The notes beneath the pieces were generated by a model. That model saw only the letters and a list, made by a program, of their open reading frames with translations, was not told where the DNA came from and made no database searches. A stretch of DNA of 64,000 bases from Triglochin maritima (lineage: Eukaryota; Streptophyta; Magnoliopsida; Alismatales; Juncaginaceae), in the NCBI GenBank assembly GCA_963682175.1, contig OY821772.1, forward strand, positions 60,472,925 through 60,536,924, in the 5' to 3' direction. Positions within the stretch are counted from its first letter, which is position 1. Each line of letters begins with the position of its first letter. Below, in pieces: positions 46,101 through 58,199 of this stretch. The position numbers and the translations under genes were made by a program.

Positions 46101-47889
46101 CCTTCAGTTAGTCACCAGCTCTCAAGTTACATCCATCACAGCAGAATATAATAAATGTGATCACAGAACATATTTGTGGAATATAAGATCAGCGGACCTA
46201 GAAGGAAAAGATTGTTAGGTCAATAAATACGGTTCATAGAGAATAGGAAAATAAAAACAAATTATAAAGATAACTACCTTGCACACCTTGTTATTGGCTT
46301 TGTTGGTACAAGGACCCTGCCTGAGGTATAACCTGTGGGGTTAACTATTTGATAACAGTGGATGATGTAATATACAGTCTAACTGTTGGTGTTTTTGTAT
46401 GCGCATTTAATATATTGGTATATTTTTATGGGTTGTCTACCGTAGTATTTTTTTATGCGTTGTCTACCCTAGTTGTGTTTGTTGTGGCCTTTAAATGGAT
46501 TATGTGTTACATATGTGCTAGTAGTTGGTATTTTTATTTCTATTGTCTTTCTTGTTTCATTTTTTGGGTTGAAGGATTCTGTGTATTGTTCTTTGCTACT
46601 TATTTTTGATCACACAATCATATGATGGTGAGCTAGTAATCCCATTTACTTTGGGATTTAATTTTGTGTATTTGCTTTGGGGGTAGTTTAATGTCTTTTC
46701 ATGTCCTTGAAACTGTAGAGGTACTTTATTCCTCATCATCGGGTAGATTATCATTACTTAACAAACTTTTCCGTTTATTAACATGTTTTTGTCATATAAT
46801 ATGCGAAATATCAAAGTAACTAACTATTCCATTGTTTTGTCATATAATACGTGGAAATGAATACCAAAGTAGCTAACTATTCCACCCAACTCACCACCCT
46901 CTCGAAATGTTCTGCCCGGATAACCACATATGTCAATCTTTACGCAGACCATATAATAAATAATGTATATTTAAAACACAACCATGATATGCTACCAGAA
47001 GTGGCATGTGAGGCTCGTATATTAGCATAAAGAAATCTCTATGCTGAGTACACAATCAACAATGTTTATTTAAATCAGAAACACGATGCTGCAGAAAACA
47101 AAGTTAAGCTTCGTCAGGGAAAACACACCATATCATATAAGTGAAATCATTAACACAAACATAACTTTGAGCACAAAACTTGAATGGATAAAAGTTAACA
47201 CAACGTTTTGAGGCACAAACCTCCACAATTTTTCAAGTGAAGTGGACATCCGCAGGATAATTTACTGCTAGTCAAAACTTTAGGTTTGGATGAACCAGTG
47301 AGAGATATGAAGTGCAGAAAGTCTGGAGTGTGGTCAAAAGGAATTCGTTAGTGGGTTGAATTAGGTCATGAAGCACTGAGGTCGATAATAATGAGTTTTT
47401 GCCAAAGGTGTGTGCCAAATTACCCTTTGGCAATCCAGTACCATTTTGATGTTGCCTTCGTTTTGTCCAAAGAGAATTTGCTCTCTCACTAAAAGTAAGA
47501 ATTCTGCCCTGGCAGACAACCATTGGTGCCGTAAGCAGTCACTGTTGCAGACACCACTGACAGTAGTTGCCTTCTTTCTTGTGTGAGAACAGAATATAAG
47601 CATCTGAAAACAAAACAGGGAGAACAAAAGACAAATGCTCTTTACAATCAGTGGCCATTTTAACCAATCTACCATTTCTTTCCGTGAAGGATATGTTATG
47701 CATAAGATTCAGAAGCAGAAAGAGAATTCATGCCACGAGCTGGGCAGCCAGAGGTCCTCTTATCGGAGAGAATACTCATCCGTCGACCGCGCTATGTCGC
47801 ACGATGACATGCTTCAGGCAAGTGGTATGCAAGTTAAAGTATCAATGGAAGCAATACATGGTTTCAGACAGGGACAGGCTGAGGTTTAG
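37194..47889 (+). CDS. FANCF: FANCF-like Fanconi anaemia core-complex subunit
   Basis: Ten exons: 37194-37364, 38449-38547, 39052-39584, 40122-40317, 41338-41505, 41674-41774, 42703-42756, 42845-42866, 44842-44969, 47652-47889. All phases agree, giving 569 residues. Identity rests on the N terminus: a helix (DDLVDHVKGFVDMLVLAS), then SWDAHNINKALQW at residues 39-51 followed by FFEKVF. This parallels the WD-x(6)-ALQW region of vertebrate FANCF, an adaptor of the FA ubiquitin-ligase complex in interstrand crosslink repair. The rest is helical with no catalytic motif (RWKSLLEHLM, LVDYLMVLFGSQHH, TIKAFAVLATFFAAY). Exon 10 is the least certain; it is chosen on phase and open frame. From memory, Arabidopsis At5g44010 is annotated FANCF next to a GST-type gene; that is unverified support. 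Confidence 0.7.
42985..44240. mobile_element. Foldback element in a FANCF-like intron
   Basis: Long imperfect inverted arms (for example TATACAAGACATATGTGATT on the left; GTCACGTATGTCTTGTATA on the right) flank an inner inverted pair (CATAACTATTCACATA / TATGTGAATAGTTATG). The centre is near 43590. It makes up most of the 1.97-kb intron 42867-44841. Non-coding. Confidence 0.6.
44970..47651 (+). other. Long last intron of the FANCF-like gene
   Basis: About 2.7 kb of AT-rich sequence between exons 9 and 10. Frames at 46349-46609 (+) and 47272-47675 (-) are hydrophobic or unconvincing. A missed exon cannot be excluded. Confidence 0.4.
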
Positions 47890-49115
47890 GTATGATGCAG
47901 AGAGCTACTCCCAAAATTTCGATGATGGCATAATATATATATGACTGCTGACAAATAGTGACCCCTGTAATTTCCTTAATTTTTAAGTATGTTTTGCTCT
48001 TATTGATTTCTGCTATGTCCTATCTTGTAAATTGTAATACCTTCTGATTTAGATTATGAATTGATTAAGACCCCTTCCGTCATTAAGACTCATTATTTTC
48101 TGTGGCAGGACTCTTAAGCTTAATTAAAACTTGTTTCTGTATGAGAATTATCTAATTTATTTTGCCTATGCTGAGGATGTGCCGTGTTCGATGTCTGATC
48201 TTCATCATCTTAAGTCTATACACGTATTAACTAGGTTAGATAACTAACCTTAACCCAAGGAGATTTGTTCAAACCTTCAACAAACCAATGTTTCGGAAAG
48301 TTCTCTCTTTGCATTCAGGGAAGCGTCTGTACTTTGGTTTGTTAGAAACGTCTGTTAAGATTGTCTTTTTTTGTAAACAGAATTCTCTCCGGCCAGTACC
48401 ATGAGAGATGAGATAATCATTAAGACAAACTACGATGGTGGAAAAGCTTAGATAGTTTAATTAATCTGTAAGGGTCAGATGGTGAAGGATTTGATTATAC
48501 GAGAAATGTGGGACGAAACTGAAAGCCCTTTCTGTCATTTCTAGATCTGTATCTATATATAACAGAACTGGAATATTCTATTTCTGCCTATATATTGTCT
48601 GACCTAAGAAAGGTTACAGAAGCAACTCTCGAAGCATTAATTATCGGTTCTCTGTTATGTATTACTAATGTTTGTTTGATATCTTTCTTCGGTCTTTCAT
48701 GTTGAGTGAGAAGATTTTCCGTTTTGTCTCCCACCAACTTAGAAGTGGCCCAAATCAACTGCACACATGCATGGCCGAGAGAGTAGAAACCAATCCAGCG
48801 ATCGAATTGGATGTGTCAAACCGAACACAAGAACAACTTAAGTACACATATATTTTAAACTGATTCAAATTAAATGTTCAAACCAACTTCAACACGACAT
48901 ATATGGTTAATTAAGCTAAGATAAGATAAAACACAAGGCAGAGCAACATTCTCTGCTGTTTCAATTCCCACGCATTCATACTGTTAATTTCTACAAACTC
49001 CCTCCTTATTCTACGTACGTACCAACAGCTAGCATATATACCAGAAGGAAATATAAAAACAGACACACTCTCATACCAGATGTACCACATTAATTGTACA
49101 TGCATGTTGATTAAC
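47890..49115. other. Intergenic between convergent genes
   Basis: Holds the 3' ends of the FANCF-like and caleosin genes. No further gene is seen. Confidence 0.5.
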
Positions 49116-52100
49116 TTAACTCATCTTGTAGTACTGCTGCATCTCAAACTGCTGTTGCCTCTCACAGTACTCAAACAGGCTACCATCAAAGCACCTCCTG
49201 ATGGCCTCTTTCGAAAGGTATCCCTCGTTATCGCATGCAAGCAAGTACAGAATCGTCCATTCTAACTTGGACGTGAATCTGAAATAACAACCAATGCAAA
49301 GAAACTGCATGTTGAATCACATTTTTCTAACTTAGATGTAATTATGTTAGTATACAGCTACTATATATATATATCGTTTGAGTCTTACGCGCCATATATG
49401 TCCCACGTGACTCGGAAACCGTCTGTCATCTGCCAGAGTTCCTTGTAGCTGAGCTTGTCTGGCCTTGAACGCGCATACTTGCTGAACATGTTCTCAAAAT
49501 TCACAGGTAGATACCTGAAAAGCAGTTAATATATATGTCAATCCATGCATAACATACTACTACGTACTGAAATTCTCTAGTGATATAAGTGTGTGTGTGT
49601 ATATATTAATATATATATATATAACCCAATCTTTATAAATTTGGACACCCAAGGATATATAGAAAAACGCTGAGGCGAATAGAGTAACCCCAACGAAGCG
49701 ATTCAGATTTTAAGATTTAGTGAGAGTTGAATAGAGAACTTAAGATTCACTAGAGTATTGCAATTTGTTTTTTAAGAATCGTAAAGTTGAAAAACCGCTT
49801 AAATAAATGATATGAAAGCAAAATACGTACCTTCCCTCGGTGTCGTAAGTATTGGAATCACTTCCGTGCTTCACCTTGTGTATGTTGTCTATGTAGATAG
49901 GGAAGAACGGAGAAGGTATCCACCCCTAAAATAAAAGTAATTAAAGAAATATTAGTTTCACAATGGCATGCATGCATATCACTAGTGCTCGGTAGATAGA
50001 TCATGAATCACTTCATATCTTAGTTTTAGGGGGTCAAGATCATTGACTCATGCACAATTCTGACAAACATATCATAATCTTTAATTTGCATATATATGAC
50101 AAATGGTGGAGCAAAATTTACCGGGAGAGATGGATAGCTCATCGTCCCGTTTATGAGGATTGTTGAAAAAAGGGAGATGAGTACATTGAAACCAACTGCT
50201 CGAAATCCTGAAACACAAAAAATTTAAGTCATATTACTCACATATTTTCTTAAAAAAGTTAAAAGTCTAATAAATATTCTCACTAATGATGAACACTATA
50301 GTGTATCTGAAATTGAATACATATAGAAATTTATACCCATGCATGGGCTGTAGAATTCCTATACCGTAACCAATTAGCTAGATACACTAATCACATGCAC
50401 ACATATGCAAGATTATATATAACATAAAATTAAAAAGACAATTAATGATTTGATAAATCCATCTTAGTTACGATTTACTGCTTGACTAACATATATATCT
50501 CAATTACCATAAGTAGAACTACTTTTTGTACATATACACCTGCATAAGTCTCCCAGGGATATATTATTCCATTGGCATCGCGATCGAAGAAGGCACAATG
50601 TTGTTGAAGAACAGACATGTTATTGTGATTGTGATCTTTGCTACCCTCAGGATGATCAACATCTGGTGCCACAAGTGCCCTTGCCATGTCTACATCCAAA
50701 TAATATATTAATTAGAAAACAATTTACTGTAAGTATATATGAAGTATGCATTCAAACTTATTAATTAGAAGTATAAATTGTAATAGATGTATAAGCCTTC
50801 AAGTGTGCCCTCTGTTAGAAAGTAATTATATTGGTTCCCTAATTTATGTTTATTGGTAAGACGTGATACCATGATAGATTGTATATGCAAACTAAAGTTA
50901 ATAGTCAGTTGACATGCATTTTAAGATTAAATAATTGATATCTTTTCATCTAGATATATAGTTGACTTAATGTTTACATTTACAATATATATTACACGGT
51001 GCATTTAAAAACACCTTCCTCTATTTTTTTCCGAGTTTGTATTTAACTTAAAAGTCACACAGATTCCATAATATTGTCACCTCTTTAGTCATTATTGTTT
51101 TTAGTTTAGAATAACGGGACAAAATTTTCTATTTCCTTACGTTTGTACGTATATAAATTGGAATTTCTTAACTAATCTCTAATCGCTCTTCAATATGCTT
51201 CCTAGCGCGTGATAGTTAAGAGGCTATTTGTGGAATTGTGGGTATATATGTTGCAATTACACCTTTAAAGTTATTACTAAAAAACGTTAAAAACTGGGAT
51301 GAGGGTTTGTGATGATTTATTCGTTTCCGTAAAGTTATCATGATCATAAAAATTGGGTGTTTATGATGGAATTTTTTATTAGAGTTATGAGAAAATGTTA
51401 AAAGGTACGATAAGGATTCTTGATGAATTTTCTTTTCGGTAGTGTTTATAGTTGAATTTTTTTTGTCTATGTATTATTATGGTCCCTCAAATTTTGTGTG
51501 TGAATTAATTTCAATATTTTAAATACCACTACTGAAAATCTGATATTGAGTATACGTCAAATAATATTGTGAGAATGTGAGATGTACCAATTTTATTGTC
51601 ACGATTTTAGAATTTTCATGGATAACAAATCATATGTAGTAATTAAAAATCACAGCATGCAACCGATGTACGAGTTTTATTCGAGTTGAGTATACAATGG
51701 GAAACATATATCTTTCCTTATTTTTCAACAATTTACATAGAATTTATTATTTAAACCAATACCCAAGAGGATCAGTTTGATCACTATTTTTAAAAACCAA
51801 CTATAGTTAAAAAATTGATTTGATTTCGCAAAATTTTATATTATCTATAACAGCAAGTTTTACAGGAATATATACGGGGGGAAAATCCCACAAATTTTAG
51901 ATTTTGTTGGCAACAAATAAAGAAAGCTATTTTGCTAAAAGATCCCTACACACAATTTAATATCATTAGCCACATTTTCCTAGAAATTGACAAATTATGA
52001 AACATCTTATCCTTAGCATTTGAAGTTGGTTGGATTTGGTATGATCAGCCTGGTCAACATAAGTCGGTACTGATTCATTTATAAAATAAAAAAAAACATC

Positions 52101-52799
52101 TGGACATGGTGGGATTTGATGAATCTGAACACTCAATGAGGTTTTCTAAATACATTTTTTTTTAAAAAGTTTTTTTGTTGCTTTCATATATGTTCGTAAT
52201 ATTTGTAAATTAAGAAATCATATATAATGGATTGACATCTTTCTAAGAACCTGGCGATACATGCATGCACCATAGCTCATGACATGTACATAAAAGAAAA
52301 TAAAGTAGACCACGTACCCCTTGAAGGTATATAACTCATTTTCTTTCATGAAAAAGAAGAAGAAAAGGAACCCTCTTCATTTTTGGCAAAATTATTCATG
52401 TAAAATTAACAATTGCAACCGGATATTCTACTAATTGTCACTCTCTCAGAGGTTTCAAATTCTATACTTTGAGACCATAAAATTCAATCCCTATTACAAA
52501 AAGTAATATGTAACGACTAAAATTAAAAATTATACTACTGAAAATCAAATTAAACCCGAAGATTCATTTTCAACAGTTTTACAAATTAAAACAACGTACA
52601 CATTTACACTACTAAGTTAGGACTACAACGAATATTGTTACGTACATGGTTTGTGGATATGATTCTCGAGATCGGTTCGAACTTTCCTGTCAAATGTGAC
52701 GGGAGAAACATAAGCCACAGTGGACATCATGCCTTGGTTGGTCTCCACTACCTCTGTCTTCCCTTCCATCTCCATCTCAATCTCCATCTCCATCTCCAT
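49116..52799 (-). CDS. Caleosin (heme peroxygenase of lipid droplets)
   Basis: Six minus-strand exons: 52799-52646, 50689-50540, 50207-50122, 49925-49831, 49514-49389 and 49278-49116. They join in frame to 257 residues. One canonical EF-hand, [12 protein letters not shown], occupies residues 87-98, preceded by the conserved heme-ligand His82 (LQQHCAFF). A hydrophobic hairpin (about 106-124) leads into the proline knot [13 protein letters not shown], then [10 protein letters not shown] with the second conserved His. The C terminus has [34 protein letters not shown] and CFDGSLF. Family members bind calcium, insert one hairpin in lipid droplets or ER, and oxygenate unsaturated fatty acids with hydroperoxides in stress and oil-body metabolism. 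The N terminus begins with alternating Met-Glu coded by GGAGAT repeats. Intact; intron 1 is about 1.96 kb. Confidence 0.93.
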
Positions 52800-53143
52800 A
52801 CTTGTTTTGTATTTGTATGTGCATGTGTCGATCCAAACTATATACTATATTCGAGTCGAGTAAGAGATTAATGGTGATCCTACACATATATGTGTATATA
52901 TGAATGTTATATTATAGAAAGTTTGGAGGATAATTGACATGCATGGACTCGTGTTTGTTAGAGCTATAATACGTGTTGGAGTGCAGGTGGGATATATGCA
53001 TGCATGCATGCACGACACGTCATGGCGGGAAATTTGACGTGTGTCAAAGTAGAATAGGTAGTTATATATTAAGATCAAAGATCAATTGGGTTAGCTAATT
53101 AAGTTAATTAGTAGATTTATAGTACGTCTTAGGTGAGCCCGAC

Positions 53144-53191
<48 letters not shown>

Positions 53192-53240
53192 TGAGATTAT
53201 GTTTTTGTTGTACTTATGCTGAAAGATCGAGTATGTAAGT
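52800..53240 (-). promoter_or_regulatory. Upstream region of the caleosin gene
   Basis: Contains a (TA)n microsatellite at 53146-53189 and CACGACACGT-type words near 53010-53022, which include an ACGT core. The solo LTR begins only about 450 bp upstream of the start codon, so it could influence the promoter. Regulatory function is inferred. Confidence 0.4.
53146..53189. repeat. (TA)n microsatellite
   Basis: Twenty-two uninterrupted TA units between the caleosin gene and the solo LTR. Confidence 0.95.
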
Positions 53241-53245
53241 CATGT

Positions 53246-55170
53246 TGTAATAACCTAATCTAAACACCTAAATTAAACTAAACTAAACCTAATTAACCTA
53301 ATTAAGCTTTGATTAGTGAAGCATGAGGTGGCTTGTTTTGATTGGAAGATTGAGAGGTGAATTGAAGATAAACTTGGATTCTTGTATAAATAGAAGTGCT
53401 AGGTTTTAATAGAAACGTTTCCTTTATTTCGTAGCTAACCAGAGCATGAGAGAGGTGATTTTGGTGAAGAAGAAGAAGGAGAGAAGAAGAGGAAGAGGAG
53501 AAGAAGAAGAAGTGGGTTGAGGTTGCCAAAGCTTGGGAGGCTTCCACAACCGTCAAAAAGGTATGCCAAATCTTCATTATAACTCACATAAGCCTTGTGA
53601 GTGTTGGGGATCGACGTTGGTGTCGAATTCCCCGTCGGATTTCAACCAATTCAGAGGTTGAAGACGACGATCGGTCGACCGGTGCCTGTGGGCAGTCGAC
53701 CGATCCTATTATTATATTGATGTTTACCCGCGAACGGTCGAACGATGTCGTTAGACGGTCGACCGTTATGTCAGATTTGTGCGGGAAAAAGGGAATATGC
53801 TGTTATCGGTCGAACGGGACCACTTAGCCGGTCGACCGAATAACAATGAGAATGGGTCGGTTGGGGTTTTGACTTATTAAACGGTCGAACGCCCTTAACC
53901 TTGTTCGACCGATCCATTCGATGCTAAGTCGGTTGGGAGCTTTGACCATCAAAACGGTCGACCGCTCTTTAACTTTCGGTCGACCGACTGAGCATTTTAA
54001 TTAAGCAGTAGAGTGCCTGTGATGTTTCGGTCGAACTGTATAGCAGTTCCGGTCGACCGAATGTCACTTGGGCAAGATACTGAGAAGTCCTGTTATCGGT
54101 TGAACGACCCCTTGGTTCGACCGATCGGATATATATATTATATAAATTTGTATAGCGTAGACCATCCAAACGGTCGACCGCTAGATGACTTTTGTTCGAC
54201 CGATTGGTCGGTAATTCGGTTGGCGTGGTTCGACCGGTAGACTTGTTTGTACAGTACTGTGTACTGTGTGGGGGACCGGTCGACCGGTGTGCTTTTAGCG
54301 GTCGACCGATCTACCGCTGGTTGGTGGATTTATCCACACGCGATCCGTTGAGTATAGGTCGACTGCCGGCTCCGAGGCGACGGTTGATTACCGGCTTTGA
54401 GAGCTACGGATTTCACCTTCGACGAAGGCGTATTATTGTATTACTGTTTCCTCTCTTACCGAGCGGGGTGTGAGAGATGTGTGCCGTAAACCTTGGGCAG
54501 TTTGCGAGGGTTTAGCGGTAGGCCGAGGATGTTCCGACAGGGTGCGTGTTTGGCAGCTCTTGGGGGAGCAACGGCTGTCGTCTAACCCGAGTTGTGTATT
54601 CGGCGGGCTGACTCGCTCCTGGAGTGCGGCGTGTACCAGGGGTTCCTTCCTGCACTTTTTGGGGAGCAGTGGTGTCGACTGACCCTTGTGAGGCAGCGGT
54701 GGACTGACTTGACCCTAGTGGCAGGAGTGGTTCAGTGCCGCGGAGGCGGTGAGGGCATTATTGTGGGCCCGAGGCGGATGATCATGTGCATAGCATTGCA
54801 TTGTCTTTAATTTCTTTTTTATATTTTTAGGAGGTTTGGTATACGGGGTTCCTTCAGGGAACTCAGGCATGTTTGTTTGTTTTCATTTCAGGTAGCGAGC
54901 AAGTTTAGAGTCAGGTGGTGACCGAGGACGGTGCCCCCGGGATTAGATCCTGTTCTCTTTAGTAGCTTCTTTTGTTTGAGGTAGTGATTACATGTACATT
55001 CAATTTTGTTGTAATCACAGTTGACTCATTTATATAATTGACTTCTACGTGGGTCTGTATCTTATATATTTTATATATATATTGGTTTGTTTTCCCGTGA
55101 CGTGCCCTGTGTTGACCGTTGACGGTCTTTATTATTGTTTAAATTTTCTGCTGTTTTCGGGTACGTTAGA
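53246..55170 (+). mobile_element. Solo LTR, 1925 bp, TSD CATGT
   Basis: CATGT occurs at 53241-53245 and again at 55171-55175. The element starts TGTAATAACC, the kind of start seen in Ty3/gypsy LTRs, and ends GTACGTTAGA, one base from the expected TTACA ending. A plus-strand TATAAATAG box is at 53385-53393, followed by a GAAGAAG-rich stretch. The CGGTCGACCG array lies downstream of the TATA box. No internal coding sequence is present. The imperfect last bases leave some doubt on the right edge. Confidence 0.75.
53672..54308. repeat. CGGTCGACCG paired-palindrome array 2
   Basis: Nine exact copies start at 53672, 53756, 53829, 53955, 53977, 54050, 54171, 54277 and 54299. Variants start at 53693, 53735, 53807, 53882, 53902, 54028, 54097, 54114 and 54193. 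Partners are mostly 20-22 bp apart, and pair starts step by about 63-75 bp, so the unit is a tandem repeat of about 73 bp. Confidence 0.92.
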
Positions 55171-55175
55171 CATGT

Positions 55176-56854
55176 AACATGTTTTATCAATGAAATTGTA
55201 GATAGATGTGATTAAAAATGGATTTAATTACTTAGAAAAAACAAAATACTTTCAAAAAAGAACACAAGGATTATACAAGGTGAGAAGGTGCAACTCAATT
55301 ACTTTACTGTCTGTAAAAAACAAAGATAAAGTTTTTAATGGAGTTAAGCTGATCATTAAATGATCTTTAAGCAAGCTAGATCGATTTTGTGTCTGCCTTC
55401 TTGTTTTCTTAATTTTCTTTCCTTATAAAAATGGTTTGTTTCCTTCCCAAAGAGAACAACATCTTATTTTGTGCATTCATCATCTATCACAATGATGATG
55501 TTGAAATCAGTCAATCAACCAACTGCATGCGGGTTTAATTAATGTATTCGTCCACAAGTGCGTTTGGTTTGGTCTTTATTTGGTTGATGTCACATGTACT
55601 AAACCATTAACTAGATCGTCTTTTTATGGTTCAAAGTTAAAACTATACTAGATTATAGCAAACCATGTGCCTTTGTGGCGGATCATACACATTATAATCT
55701 CTACAAATGTTCTTTAATAAACAATGACAATAAAGTTTATGGATGCAACAATAATAATCAAGTTCATGATGAGTCATCTATGGATTAAGGTTATATTAAA
55801 ACTTAGTGGTCCTTGCGATGTCATCATATGAAGCTCTTATGTAAATGCAAAAGCGGGTGCTTTTTTGTCGTATCATTACTACAGAGATTAATGCTCGTCG
55901 ACGGTGATGAAGATGATTTGAGCACTGATGGCTTTAACAATCAACTAATTAATGAAGCAATTCTAGATTCCAAAATTGTGAGGCCGGCCCTTTTCAAACG
56001 CTTTAAATATTCTAAGTCTTATTCAAGTATTTGCTATTGATATAAAATATAACATATCTATACGTTACAATGTGAATACATATATCAAATTCGACAAACA
56101 CAGTTTCTCTTAAGCTTTGCATTGACATCGATATGTCTAATGGATGACCATATATACAACTACGTACGTACTGAATATGTTAAGATCACGGTCATTAGAT
56201 TACAGAATTTAATTGGTTTCCACCGAGGTGAAGTAATATGCCGATATAGCTAGTAAATACAAAATTATTGTTTTTTTTAGTTGTTTGGGTTTAATGAATA
56301 AAAACGTCATATAAATAAATTACTTTGGAAAAAATTAGTTACGAGTACAAATTAACATTTGTTGGTAGTGTTCTATCGCTTAATGATATATAGTACATGC
56401 ACATGTTTAAAGTTTTTTTACTATAGATTAGCTCAAACAAATCTTGCTTTTTCATAACCATCTTCATGAAAATTGATAGATGAAAATTGCCGGTTAATTA
56501 TGTTATTCTTCAGAAAGATAAACTGCATGTAGATCGATGTAAACTAATTCGATCAAAAGAGAATATTATGTACACGTGCAATTATGCTGGGTAGCTACGA
56601 TAAAAATTAATTAGGTGATTTATTCGACCAGTTACCTACTCTAGAGAAACAAGGTTAATTCCTAGGCAATAAATTATCATACCTAAAACTTTACCGGAGA
56701 AACCTAAGAATCTAGCAAAACTGTTAATTAGAACCCTCGAAAGTTATTATATTGTCATTTGGAGTTTGATTTACTTTGCAGTTCCGAAAGTCTAAGTAGA
56801 CCAAACAAATTGCACTTCCTTGGGAATACCGGATTCCCTAGTCATTCCATCAAC
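55176..56854. other. Intergenic, AT-rich
   Basis: No supported gene. A 75-codon frame at 55813-56040 lacks any motif or splice context. Confidence 0.5.
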
Positions 56855-56857
56855 TTA

Positions 56858-57482
56858 GGGTGTGTTTGGTTAGAACTCTCTAGTACCCAACTTCTTATTG
56901 AATCTAGCTTCATGCAATGATGATAAAGAAGCTGCTCTTCACCCTAAGCCTGTGGAGATGTTTGGCTGGGAGAAGAGTGGATAGAGGAGATGATGTCCAA
57001 TCCAAATGCCATACCCGAAATGCCCCCATACAAATTTTCTTATTCCAAAGTTTTTGCATGTTTATAATCATTTTGTTAAATAATAAAAGGATATATTAAA
57101 AAAACTATATGTGATCGAAAAAACTATATATATTAAAAAAATTAATATCATGTTGAACTTTTATATTTTCTCTCATTTGAACTGCAACCTTGAAAACACA
57201 CATGAATATTCTACATGCGTACATTTTTCCAATAAAATTGTGGGACAAAATGAGGAATTACATCAAAAGATCAAGGGTAGTACACTCCGAAAGTCAAAAT
57301 TATTACAATTACAGTAACCAGACCTGCTCAAAGCACACCCACCCCAGCTTCAAAATTCTACCTTGATATCCACGCTGGCTCCTCCAATTTCCTCTGAATC
57401 CGTCCTGTTTGGATCGGTCTTCAGTGGAGCTTCAACTTCGGGGTGGTGGAGGAGCTGGCTTCGCTTCCAACCAAACGGACCA
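56858..57482. mobile_element. Degenerate Tourist-like MITE
   Basis: TTA occurs at 56855-56857 and 57483-57485. The ends are GGGTGTGTTTGGTT and, from the right, TGGTCCGTTTGGTT. The TTA target duplication and GTTTGGTT termini fit the PIF/Harbinger group. Confidence 0.6.
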
Positions 57483-57668
57483 TTAGATCGACGAGTTTCA
57501 AGAATTATAAGTTCTATTCAATATCCATTAATCAATCAAACAACATCTTTCTTTTATAGACAAATCTTAAATCCACAATCATCATCTAGGCCGCCCGACC
57601 CTTATAACCAATTTTTTTAAAGATATGCACCAATGCACGAATACTTTTTTTCCATAAAAATAATTGGG

Positions 57669-58165
57669 TTAATTACAGTTTATGTTCTGAATTATGTATA
57701 TCACTTTGCATCCTTAAACTTTCAAAGTTGATAGTTATCCTCCTGGATTTTTGTTTTGTAACTCTTTGACCAACTGAACCTTAAAAATATATTATATAAA
57801 CCTACATTTGTTTTTGTTTTTTTGCATTTTTTCTTGTATCCCCAGTACACTCATAATCCTATTTTTACGTGAAAGTTCGGATCGAAATAGAAGTCAGATT
57901 TGGTTGGAATTTAAATCGAATTTAGCCATTTAGTACCAATCTGATACAAATTGCAACCATATCTGACAACTGTTTCGATTCGAACTTTCAGGTAAATATA
58001 AATTTAAAAGTGTACTAGAGATACAACAAAAAAAATTGCAAAAAAAAAACAAATGTGGATTTAAATGATAGTTTTTAAAGTTTAGGAGGGCAAAGTGTTA
58101 CAAAATGAAAGTTCAGAAGTGCAAAGTGATATCAATGTATAGTTCAGAAGACAAACTGTAATTAA
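57669..58165. mobile_element. Long-hairpin MITE
   Basis: The two halves are imperfect reverse complements. Left: TTAATTACAGTTTATGTTCT, then TATCACTTTGCATCC. Right: the same words in reverse complement (GCAAAGTGATATC, then ACTGTAATTAA). The middle contains CGAACTTTCA / TGAAAGTTCG. Non-coding; no target duplication is clear. Confidence 0.7.
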
Positions 58166-58199
58166 TCTTAAAACTATTTTCTCTTTAAAAAGTAGTTTT

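Noticed and set aside
46349..46609. Hydrophobic 86-codon frame that might be a membrane protein
   Set aside because: T-rich intron sequence produces Phe/Leu/Val runs; no start context, no family pattern.
47272..47675. Minus-strand overlapping frames near the last FANCF-like exon
   Set aside because: No recognisable domain, and two frames compete over the same bases without splice sites.
53597..54240. Open frames in the palindrome array that read as Arg/Ser/Thr/Gly/Asp-rich peptides
   Set aside because: Produced by the tandem repeats; no start context, and the array lies inside a solo LTR.
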